From contig JBBQFC010000105.1 of NCBI GenBank assembly GCA_038321615.1, positions 1-6,077 of the forward strand: DNA of 6,077 bases, read 5' to 3'. The position numbers and the translations under genes are program-made. Below, piece after piece: positions 1-4,749 of the stretch; position 1 is the first letter of the stretch; each line of letters starts with the position of its first letter. The notes under the pieces are model-generated. The model had not been told where the DNA came from and did no database searches. It saw only the letters and a program-made list of their open reading frames with translations. The DNA comes from JBBQFC01 sp038321615 (GTDB lineage: Bacteria > Bacteroidota > Bacteroidia > Flavobacteriales_D > Cryomorphaceae).

Positions 1-10
1 AGTAAATCCG

Positions 11-47
11 ACACCTTTCGATCCGCTTCGCGTCTCGGGTGTTTTTG
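11..47 (+). terminator. Terminator-like hairpin, copy 1 of a 37-bp repeat
   Basis: The sequence runs ACACC ... GGTGT followed by TTTTTG. Inside the outer stem, CGA pairs with TCG and CGC pairs with GCG around a TTC loop, with a TTT bulge and a 2x2 mismatch. This is the form of an intrinsic terminator for transcription coming from the left edge. An identical copy lies at 97-133. The gene it would terminate is outside the window. Confidence 0.5.
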
Positions 48-96
48 ATTTTGGGATTATTTCATGATCCCAGGTCACCGACGTGCAGTGGATATA

Positions 97-133
97 ACAC
101 CTTTCGATCCGCTTCGCGTCTCGGGTGTTTTTG
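97..133 (+). terminator. Terminator-like hairpin, copy 2 of a 37-bp repeat
   Basis: This is identical over all 37 bases to 11-47 and begins 86 bases after it. An extra A at 96 extends the outer stem to AACACC/GGTGTT before the TTTTT. The intervening 49 bases (48-96) contain a small TGGGAT/ATCCCA inverted repeat (52-57 with 67-72) and no ORF I believe. Two identical tandem terminators suggest a local duplication of a terminator region. A repeat family dispersed in the genome is the alternative. Confidence 0.5.
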
Positions 134-186
134 CCTCTAAATATGCGCTCAAGCGAGCTTGGCGCATATTTACAAGCAAAAACACC
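124..186. repeat. Long nested inverted repeat between opposing terminators
   Basis: Three sets of perfectly complementary arms nest around a tiny loop. GGTGTTTTTGC (124-134) pairs with 176-186, TAAATATGCGC (138-148) with 162-172, and CAAGC (150-154) with GCTTG (157-161). The arms are separated only by a CTC/CAA mismatch and one unpaired T, giving 27 paired positions in 63 bases. The outer arms belong to the T-tracts of the flanking opposing terminators. The inner 138-172 hairpin is a separate element and could form a cruciform in DNA or a stable RNA hairpin on either strand. Confidence 0.7.
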
Positions 187-209
187 TCCGTGCATCGCAC
201 GAAGGTGTT
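178..209 (-). terminator. Intrinsic terminator of tRNA-Lys
   Basis: Read on the minus strand, the 13-base arm AACACCTTCGTGC folds over a GAT loop onto GCACGGAGGTGTT, with one G-T pair and no mismatches. It ends in a run of five T. It begins 9 bases after the tRNA discriminator base. This is a textbook Rho-independent terminator. Confidence 0.88.
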
Positions 210-218
210 CTATCAGAG

Positions 219-291
219 TGATCCCGCTGGGATTCGAACCCAGGACCCATACATTAAAAGTGTATTGCTCTACCAGCTGAGCTACAGAATC
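219..291 (-). tRNA. tRNA-Lys (anticodon TTT)
   Basis: The minus-strand sequence folds into a complete cloverleaf. The 7-bp acceptor stem is GATTCTG with CGGGATC, including two wobble pairs, and is followed by discriminator A at 219. The D arm is GCTC-AGCTGGTA-GAGC. The anticodon stem ATACA/TGTAT carries the loop CTTTTAA, so the anticodon is TTT (lysine, reading AAA/AAG). The T arm is CTGGG-TTCGAAT-CCCAG. The 3' CCA is not encoded, since CTC follows the discriminator, so it must be added after transcription. The gene stands alone between its own promoter (310-340) and terminator (178-209). Confidence 0.97.
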
Positions 292-309
292 AGTCGCCGA
301 AAGCGGCTG

Positions 310-340
310 CAAATATAAGGGCTATGTTTTATTCGACAAA
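310..340 (-). promoter_or_regulatory. Promoter of tRNA-Lys (Bacteroidota type)
   Basis: On the minus strand, TTTG (340-337) is followed by a 19-base spacer and TATATTTG (317-310). This matches the Bacteroidota consensus TTTG-N19-TAnnTTTG at every fixed position. Transcription should start near 303, giving a short 5' leader before the tRNA at 291. The leader contains a small hairpin, AGCCGC/GCGACT (292-308). Confidence 0.82.
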
Positions 341-369
341 GGTTTTTTTTGCCATCTCGAAACTTCATC

Positions 370-1527
370 CTACTCCGCTGTGCGACAGCGTTCGAAGGGT
401 TTGTTGCGATCGAATAAATACCGGTAAGTCTTCATTTCGCGGTAGCGCTCCGCTCCTAAGTTTTCACAAACCTTAATCATCTTGGGATTAAAATCACCCA
501 CCCAAGTCATTACAATGGTTTGGTAGCTCTTGCCTACCAGCATTTCTCCGGCGCGAAAAATCAATGCGCCTTCTACTCCGCGGCGATGCCATTCACGCAC
601 CACACCGAAAACGATCCCGACCATCGTCTTCGGTGGGTGAAACGTTTTGTAATAGAGAAACTTAATTTTCCCCCACCAATTTAAGTTGCCATTCAAATAC
701 TTGAACAGCTCGTTTAGTTCCGGAATATTGATGAAAAACCCAATCGGCTTCGTTCCCGCAAAAGCAAAGTAAACAACGTTTTTATTGATAATCGGCTTGA
801 GTGCTTTCATTACTTTAAGCGCACCTTCCATGGTCATGGCCTTGAAACCCGCATGGCCGCCCCACGCCCCATTGTACACTTCTAAGAAATACGCGGCTAT
901 CGTCTCAAGTTCAACTTCGTCCATATTGCGAACGGTGATTTTGTGAAGCTCAGAAAGCTGGTCCATTTTGCGCTTGAATACTTCTGGCATTGGTAGATGC
1001 ACCAACCGCTTGTATAAGTATTGCTCGAAGTACACGCCAAAACCATATCGTTCAAAAAGAGTAGGGTAGTAGGCCGGGTTGTAGTTCATCGCATAGCTGT
1101 TGGGATCGGTAAAGTTCTTAGTCAGACAACCCCAAAACTGATTGCGCTCCCCGAAATTGATCGGACCATCCATCGCTTCCATACCCCGCTCGGCCAACCA
1201 AGCCTTGGCGGTATCAAAGATGAAGGCGGCGTGGCTTTGGCTATCAATGCACTCGAAAAATCCGATGCCACCGGTAGGCTGATCTTCAATCTGAGCGGTT
1301 TTCGGATTTATAAAGGCAGCAACTCTGCCAAAAGGCTGGCCGTCATTGTAAAACACCCAGCGCTCGGCCGCACCGTCGACCAAGAGTTTATTGCGTTTCG
1401 GATCGAAGAGCTTGTCAATATCTTGCCTGAGATGGGGAATATAATTGGCATCATCGCGATAGATCAAAGCCGGTACTTGATGGAAAGCCGCAATCTCTTT
1501 GCTCGATCGCAGGGCTGCTGCATGCAT
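370..1527 (-). CDS. GNAT-fold acyltransferase-like protein, function unknown
   Basis: This is a 385-residue protein with no signal peptide or membrane segment, so probably cytoplasmic. It resembles the large GNAT-superfamily hypothetical proteins common in Bacteroidota. The N-terminal half has the family blocks GGIGFFECID (about residues 86-95), MDGPINF and NPAYYPTLFERYGF. The C-terminal half has a GNAT-like core: VYFAFAGTKPIGFFI for strands 4 and 5, REWHRRGVEGALI as the pyrophosphate-loop region (about 311-323), then NPKMIKVCENLGAERY, the usual GNAT helix and strand near the C terminus. No substrate can be assigned. I chose the ATG at 1527; an in-frame GTG two codons upstream (1533) is possible but lies only 11 bases from the nearer -7 element. 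The gene is divergent from aroK, and its 3' end lies 30 bases from the tRNA-Lys promoter with no clear terminator between. Confidence 0.85.
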   Translation of the reverse strand: MHAAALRSSKEIAAFHQVPALIYRDDANYIPHLRQDIDKLFDPKRNKLLVDGAAERWVFYNDGQPFGRVAAFINPKTAQIEDQPTGGIGFFECIDSQSHAAFIFDTAKAWLAERGMEAMDGPINFGERNQFWGCLTKNFTDPNSYAMNYNPAYYPTLFERYGFGVYFEQYLYKRLVHLPMPEVFKRKMDQLSELHKITVRNMDEVELETIAAYFLEVYNGAWGGHAGFKAMTMEGALKVMKALKPIINKNVVYFAFAGTKPIGFFINIPELNELFKYLNGNLNWWGKIKFLYYKTFHPPKTMVGIVFGVVREWHRRGVEGALIFRAGEMLVGKSYQTIVMTWVGDFNPKMIKVCENLGAERYREMKTYRYLFDRNKPFERCRTAE

Positions 1528-1543
1528 AAACACTATTTTCGGG

Positions 1544-1566
1544 CAAAATTAAGTTTCTCAAACTTA
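1544..1566 (-). promoter_or_regulatory. Two tandem -7 elements upstream of the GNAT gene
   Basis: On the minus strand, TAAGTTTG (1566-1559) and TAATTTTG (1551-1544) both match TAnnTTTG exactly and are 15 bases apart. Either could drive the GNAT gene, giving leaders of roughly 10 to 25 bases. Neither has a clear TTTG 19 bases upstream. The upstream element touches the aroK start codon. Confidence 0.45.
1551..1565. promoter_or_regulatory. Perfect palindrome abutting the aroK start
   Basis: AAGTTT (1551-1556), CTC, AAACTT (1560-1565) is a perfect 6-3-6 inverted repeat that ends directly before the aroK ATG and overlaps both minus-strand -7 elements. On the plus strand, TAAGTTTC (1550-1557) matches TAnnTTTG at seven of eight bases and could be the aroK -7. 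The site could be an operator shared by the divergent genes, or a by-product of back-to-back -7 sequences. Confidence 0.35.
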
Positions 1567-2084
1567 TGCGGCTATTCATAGTGGGTTATATGGGGGTCGG
1601 AAAGTCTTCGCTTGGTAAAAAACTAGCCATCAAGCTTCAAATTCCTTTCACAGATCTCGATGCTTCGATCGTCGAAAAGGCTGGGAAATCCATTGTTGAG
1701 ATTTTCAAAGCCAACGGCGAACAAACCTTCCGACAGCTCGAAGCCGAAGTGGTACGCGAAGTTTCAAGGGTGGGCTCCGCGGTAATTGCTACAGGCGGCG
1801 GAGCGCCGATGCACCAAGGCAACATGGAATTTATGCTGCGGCAAGGTTTAGTCATTTGGCTGAGAATGGATGAAGGTATGATTGTAAGCCGCCTGGAACA
1901 AAAAAGTCAGGAAAGGCCGCTGGTGCGCGATAAAAGCCAGGAAGAACTGCACCGTTTTGTAAAACATCACCTGGCCGAGCGGGAGCCGACTTATGCCAAA
2001 GCACAAATTCATATCCAAGCTCCTTTAAAAAACGCATCGGCTATCGACGCGTTGGTAGTTACCATTCAACGCTATTCAAGGTAA
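1566..2084 (+). CDS. aroK: Shikimate kinase
   Basis: It phosphorylates shikimate at the 3-hydroxyl with ATP in the cytoplasm, the fifth step of the shikimate pathway leading to chorismate. The 172-residue length is normal for the family. The Walker A loop GYMGVGKS is at residues 7-14. The shikimate-site DLD is at 30-32, in the position of the D-x-D of known enzymes. Also visible are the substrate-binding arginine in GEQTFRQLE (R56), the GGG motif at 77-79, the lid arginine in ERPLV (R117), and the late REPTY block with R139. All key residues are present, so the enzyme should be active. The ATG at 1566 places the Walker loop at the usual distance. A perfect AAGTTT-CTC-AAACTT palindrome ends one base before this ATG and no Shine-Dalgarno is visible, so the mRNA may be nearly leaderless. 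The 3' end overlaps the opposing PRTase gene by 13 bp. Confidence 0.97.
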   Translation: MRLFIVGYMGVGKSSLGKKLAIKLQIPFTDLDASIVEKAGKSIVEIFKANGEQTFRQLEAEVVREVSRVGSAVIATGGGAPMHQGNMEFMLRQGLVIWLRMDEGMIVSRLEQKSQERPLVRDKSQEELHRFVKHHLAEREPTYAKAQIHIQAPLKNASAIDALVVTIQRYSR

Positions 2085-2572
2085 ACGCTGTCCTTCGTTT
2101 TTGAAAATTCGCAACTGATATGGTTTTGTAAAGTAGTGCTTAGCGTTAATCCTGCGAAGTCGGCCTTGATGGGGAAGAGCCGGTGTCGCCGATCGACAAG
2201 AACCACCGTATTGAGTTTTTTGATGGGGTACTGCAACAAAAATTTAGCCGCATAAATCAGCGTTCGCCCAGAATTGAGCACGTCATCGACCAATACCACC
2301 GCCTTACCCGAAAGCACGTCGGCATCGCCGTTTAGCGAAGCTTTGTCGGGCTGACTTTTATCCATATTTAGGTTTAGCCGATGAACGGGTTTTTTCGAGA
2401 TTTCTTCGAGTATGGGCTGGATTCGGTCGGCCAATTGCGCCCCTTGTTTCTCGATAGCCACGAGCACCATTTCTGCTTCAGCAAAATTTGATTCGTACAC
2501 CTGATAGGCGATACGCAGTATTTTTTGCTGTATTTGCTCGTGCTTTAATATCGGGGTGCGCTTGGAAGGCAT
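2072..2572 (-). CDS. PyrR-like phosphoribosyltransferase
   Basis: This is a type I PRTase of 166 residues. The PRPP-binding loop is VVLVDDVLNSGRT (residues 92-104), with the paired acidic residues D96-D97 and the phosphate-binding SGRT. An N-terminal VAIEKQGAQLA block and the segment VDRRHRLFPIKADFAG (126-141) are characteristic of the PyrR family, which interconverts uracil and PRPP with UMP and PPi and, in Firmicutes, also binds pyr mRNA. Family membership is seen directly. Which of these activities this protein has is inference: Bacteroidota homologues are usually called simply phosphoribosyltransferases, and no pyr attenuator or other pyrimidine gene is visible here. The ATG at 2572 has no Shine-Dalgarno and lies about 18 bases from a good -7 element. 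The gene is convergent with aroK, overlapping by 13 bp, and divergent from the cytochrome gene. Confidence 0.9.
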   Translation of the reverse strand: MPSKRTPILKHEQIQQKILRIAYQVYESNFAEAEMVLVAIEKQGAQLADRIQPILEEISKKPVHRLNLNMDKSQPDKASLNGDADVLSGKAVVLVDDVLNSGRTLIYAAKFLLQYPIKKLNTVVLVDRRHRLFPIKADFAGLTLSTTLQNHISCEFSKTKDSVYLE

Positions 2573-2589
2573 GATTTAATTTTTGCGTC

Positions 2590-2597
2590 CAAAAGTA
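2590..2597 (-). promoter_or_regulatory. -7 element of the PRTase gene
   Basis: Read on the minus strand this is TACTTTTG, an exact match to TAnnTTTG, which would give a leader of about 11 bases before the ATG at 2572. No convincing TTTG is seen 19 bases upstream. Confidence 0.5.
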
Positions 2598-2616
2598 ACA
2601 ATTCGCCACCTACTCT

Positions 2617-2624
2617 TATCTTCG
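2617..2624 (+). promoter_or_regulatory. -7 element of the cytochrome-like gene
   Basis: TATCTTCG followed by CAACC matches TAnnTTTG at seven of eight bases. The predicted transcription start is near 2631, within a base or two of the GTG at 2630 and 8 bases before the ATG at 2639. No -33 match is seen. The promoter is back to back with that of the PRTase gene. Confidence 0.45.
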
Positions 2625-2629
2625 CAACC

Positions 2630-3061
2630 GTGATTCGAATGTCAATTTATATCATCCTTGTCTTTATTGTGGCTTGCTCTGCGCAGCCGGGTGAACCTGA
2701 ACAGACAGAAATTGTTGCAGCCATGAACGAAGCCAGCGAATTGGCTCTTCTTATGCGCAGTATTCATAGCGATGCCAAAGATTGGCGAAAAGCTATTGCA
2801 ACAGGCACCCTTCCCACTGGGGAAGTGGATATTTACGATGCCCTCGTGCAGAGCAAACCCACCAAGGCTGCCGTGCAAGGGCCAGTATTCGAAGGGATGG
2901 CACGGAACTATCAGCGAGTCATCGACAGTTTGTTCGCTGCCGATACTCCCGAAGTCGCGAAGCTTCAGTATAATCAGGTGGTAGTTGCCTGCCTTTCTTG
3001 CCATGAGGCATATTGCCCCGGCCCGATACCTACCATCAAAAAGCTTCGCTTACCGCTGTAA
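2630..3061 (+). CDS. Lipoprotein with CxxCH, probable class-II monohaem cytochrome c
   Basis: This is a 143-residue secreted protein. A short hydrophobic stretch ends in the lipobox IVAC, with C16 as the lipidated cysteine, so it should be anchored to a membrane on the periplasmic side. A single haem-attachment motif CLSCH lies at 121-125 near the C terminus, followed by YCPGPIPTIKKL. A mostly helical body precedes it, with LALLMR near residue 40, whose methionine (M42) is a candidate axial ligand. A C-terminal CxxCH after a helical body is the arrangement of class II (cytochrome c'/c556-like) proteins. Electron transfer or ligand binding is therefore the likely role, but the partner is unknown. 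The start is uncertain: the GTG at 2630 keeps the only positive charge of the n-region (R3), while the ATG at 2639 fits the -7 element better. The 3' end stops 1 nt short of the opposing methyltransferase stop codon. Confidence 0.8.
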   Translation: MIRMSIYIILVFIVACSAQPGEPEQTEIVAAMNEASELALLMRSIHSDAKDWRKAIATGTLPTGEVDIYDALVQSKPTKAAVQGPVFEGMARNYQRVIDSLFAADTPEVAKLQYNQVVVACLSCHEAYCPGPIPTIKKLRLPL

Positions 3062-3063
3062 GC
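3048..3063. terminator. Hairpin spanning both convergent stop codons
   Basis: GCTTAC (3048-3053), loop CGCT, GTAAGC (3058-3063) is a perfect 6-bp stem. Its right arm contains the TAA of the cytochrome gene and the first base of the opposing methyltransferase stop codon. On the minus strand it is followed after 5 bases by TTTTT, so it may terminate the DoxX-methyltransferase operon. On the plus strand the T-tract is poor. Confidence 0.4.
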
Positions 3064-3638
3064 TATTTCCTCCGCAACTCCATAAAATATTCCTTGCTCT
3101 CACGGGGTGGTATGCTGAATTTGTTCTTTTCATATCGGTCGAAATGGAAGAAAGGCGCAAAGAATGTTTTGTAATCTTCCGCATTGCCGCCAAAAGGCGG
3201 CCCATTTACGAGCGAAGGGTCGTCAAAAACCACTCCGATTAATTTCCCGCCGGCCACGATCAGTTTACTCATTTTCTCAGCATAAATAGGCCGAATCGAA
3301 GGATCGATGGCACAAAAGAAGGTTTGTTCTATTACATAATTGTAATCGCCGGAATGCTCAAAGAAATCGCCGGCGATGGCTTGTGCAGGTGGGAACTTTG
3401 GAAAGCGCTCCAGAAAAGATCGAATGGCCGAAGGAGCAATATCGATCACCCAAACATTCGTAAAACCCGATTGGTGTAAAAATTCGGCTTCGTAAGCATT
3501 GCCGCAGCCGGGGATTAGAATTCTGGCCGATTTGTCGGCTTCTCCCTCAAAATACCTGGCTATGGCCGGAGCCGGATATCCGATATCCCAACCCAAGCGG
3601 CGATCCTTCCACCGCTCTTCCCAGTTTGTTGTATTCAA
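3063..3638 (-). CDS. SAM-dependent methyltransferase, TPMT family
   Basis: This is a 191-residue cytoplasmic methyltransferase of the thiopurine S-methyltransferase fold. N-terminal NWEERWKDRRLGWDIGYPAP is followed by the SAM-binding loop ILIPGCGNA (40-48), the acidic end of strand 2 in VIDIAPSAI (D66), GDFF (90-93), the EQTFFCAIDPSIRPIYA block (104-120) and GPPFGG (146-151). The TFFCAI block and GPP motif resemble the plant halide/thiol methyltransferase branch more than mammalian TPMT, so a small thiol, halide or metalloid acceptor is a reasonable inference; the substrate is not shown by the sequence. The start is TTG (3638). It is favoured because a perfect AGGAGG lies 5 bases upstream and the reading frame is closed three codons earlier by the TAG of the DoxX gene. 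This indicates translational coupling with that gene. Confidence 0.92.
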   Translation of the reverse strand: MNTTNWEERWKDRRLGWDIGYPAPAIARYFEGEADKSARILIPGCGNAYEAEFLHQSGFTNVWVIDIAPSAIRSFLERFPKFPPAQAIAGDFFEHSGDYNYVIEQTFFCAIDPSIRPIYAEKMSKLIVAGGKLIGVVFDDPSLVNGPPFGGNAEDYKTFFAPFFHFDRYEKNKFSIPPRESKEYFMELRRK

Positions 3639-3643
3639 GCGAT

Positions 3644-3649
3644 CCTCCT
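3644..3649 (-). promoter_or_regulatory. Perfect Shine-Dalgarno AGGAGG deciding a TTG start
   Basis: On the minus strand TAGGAGGATCGCTTG places AGGAGG 5 bases before the TTG. The stop codon TAG of the upstream DoxX gene overlaps it. Most genes in this window lack any SD, so this site stands out and fixes the start of the methyltransferase. Confidence 0.8.
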
Positions 3650-4028
3650 ATTTTGAAAGGTAAATATAACTCGAATGAATCATTGGCAAAAACTTCGCCC
3701 TGTTTTCGATGAGCACCCAAATATTTATGGCAAATAAAACCAAGGCTACGGCTAAGCCCGTTGGATCTGTATGGATATGTGTGGCCATAATACCGGGCGT
3801 GATCGGGAAAATAACAATTGCTCCGAGCGCCCGCGTTTTTGGAAAAAGGAAGAGACATTCGCCGAGCACTTCGCCTAACCCAACCAGAGGAATGAGCCGA
3901 GCAATTTGCTTCGAAGTTTTCATCATTTGCAGGGTTTTCTCAGGCATTTCTTCGGGCATAGGCATGTAATGGAAAAATTTATCCAAGCATCCGTTAATAT
4001 AGAGCAAGCCAAACAACGCACTCAGCAC
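3648..4028 (-). CDS. DoxX-like small membrane protein
   Basis: This is an inner-membrane protein of 126 residues or slightly more, with four hydrophobic segments: the N terminus (LSALFGLLYING), about 45-62 (IPLVGLGEVLGECLFLF), about 68-86 (LGAIVIFPITPGIMATHIH) and about 91-108. The opening FGLLYINGCLDKFFHYMPMPEEMPEK and the HIHTDPTG turn before the last helix are typical of the Bacteroidota DoxX-like proteins. Function is unknown; relatives have been linked to thiosulphate:quinone oxidation and redox stress, but nothing here shows that. The only standard start is GTG at 4028, which cuts into the first helix. The open frame continues upstream as KKSIIKQKVIT, which looks like a genuine n-region, so translation may begin at a non-standard ATT (4052). 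First gene of an operon with the methyltransferase, 9 nt between the annotated ends. Confidence 0.82.
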   Translation of the reverse strand: MLSALFGLLYINGCLDKFFHYMPMPEEMPEKTLQMMKTSKQIARLIPLVGLGEVLGECLFLFPKTRALGAIVIFPITPGIMATHIHTDPTGLAVALVLFAINIWVLIENRAKFLPMIHSSYIYLSK

Positions 4029-4062
4029 CGTGATGACTTTTTGCTTTATAATCGATTTTTTT

Positions 4063-4070
4063 CAAGATTA
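4063..4070 (-). promoter_or_regulatory. Possible -7 element of the DoxX-methyltransferase operon
   Basis: The minus strand reads TAATCTTG, seven of eight matches to TAnnTTTG. The transcript would start near 4056, only a few bases before the ATT at 4052 and 28 before the GTG at 4028. No -33 element is seen. Confidence 0.35.
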
Positions 4071-4749
4071 GTAAAATTTTCGTGCGGTGGCGATGTCGAA
4101 GAAATTTAAGCGTTAACAGCAGATTATTTATGATTTCTAAGCCGGTTTAATTCGCACCGAATTTCAGTAGCTACGGCTTTATTGGTTTGTATTTTAGCTC
4201 AGAAGCAGGTGCAAGGATGGAGTGGAAAGCTCGCAGAATACAATTCAAAATGCCGTCGGGAAGTCTTTTAAATCACTTCTAAGCCATGCAAACGCAATGC
4301 GGAATTTATGGCGGCCGAACCGCGAATTTTATCTGGTGCGGGCAAATTGCTGAAAATTGGGCGCAGGTAGGGCATAAAGTGAAGAGAAATCGGGTTTTGG
4401 GGAAGTTCTGCAACGGATACCGTTGTCATGCGTCGGTCTTTTTATCATACGGCATCAAATGCTGGAGTGAAGTTTTTAATTGCTAAATCATCGATTCTTC
4501 CTGATGCATCCTACTCTTGTTAAAAACTATATTGGATTCGTCCAATAGTCCTTCCTTCCAGATAGCGATCTATTTGGGATTTGTCACCCGAATTTGAGTT
4601 AAATAGCTCAGGGCTATCTTTGCTTTACATCTTGCCTATAGGTTTCGTCCTTCTTTTCTTGAGCTTCAGAAAATTATGTGTTAATAATTTCCCGTCCAAA
4701 AGATCATTAAATCATAACACAACCTGCATTTCCGTCTTATCTACTGTTT
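4071..4749. other. Gene-free stretch of about 680 bp
   Basis: No convincing gene on either strand. Short open stretches (for example 4286-4486 +, 4383-4523 +, 4171-4272 -) have no recognisable family, no start signals and mutually contradictory frames. Several small perfect inverted repeats are present: AATTCG-CAC-CGAATT (4149-4163), lying between AAGCCG (4139-4144) and CGGCTT (4174-4179); GTAGCTAC (4167-4174); CAACGG-ATA-CCGTTG (4411-4425); and TATTGGA-TTCG-TCCAATA (4530-4547). The region separates two operons that both read left, so it should contain the end of the right operon and the control region of the left one. It also marks the change from balanced to A+T-rich composition. Confidence 0.6.
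4522..4549 (-). terminator. Candidate terminator of the MscS-PepSY-DUF2490 operon
   Basis: On the minus strand ACTATTGGA, loop CGAA, TCCAATATAGT folds with a 2-base bulge (ACTA with TAGT, TTGGA with TCCAA) and is followed by TTTTT. It lies about 200 bases beyond the DUF2490 stop codon, and no closer terminator is visible. The stem is A+T-rich, so strength is uncertain. Confidence 0.45.

Noticed and set aside
1..210. CRISPR array
   Set aside because: Only two copies of a long repeat that fold as terminators, no regular spacers and no cas genes.
64..318. 84-codon open frame across the tRNA-Lys and terminator region
   Set aside because: It reads antisense through a tRNA and through hairpins; repeat-derived sequence with no protein character.
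1021..1581. 186-codon open frame on the plus strand
   Set aside because: Antisense shadow of the GNAT gene, whose own protein has recognisable family blocks.
2083..2097. AAACG...CGTTT hairpin as a terminator for aroK
   Set aside because: Only five base pairs with an eight-base loop, inside the PRTase coding end; too weak.
2642..3004. 120-codon open frame on the minus strand
   Set aside because: Shadow of the cytochrome-like gene, which has a lipobox and CxxCH in the plus frame.
4171..4272. 33-codon open stretch on the minus strand ending in ELKYKPIKP
   Set aside because: No start codon and no family recognised; too short to support a pseudogene call.
4286..4486. 66-codon open frame, with a stretch (GHKVKRNRVLGK) faintly reminiscent of an enzyme C terminus
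   Set aside because: No family recognised, no -7 element or SD, and a competing frame is equally open; best treated as non-coding.
4383..4523. 47-codon open stretch on the plus strand, protein-like in composition
   Set aside because: Lacks an early start codon and overlaps the previous frame; could be a gene remnant but nothing identifies it.
4671..4690. AATTAT/ATAATT inverted repeat as an operator or terminator
   Set aside because: Pure A/T arms in A/T-rich DNA are expected by chance and no T-tract follows.
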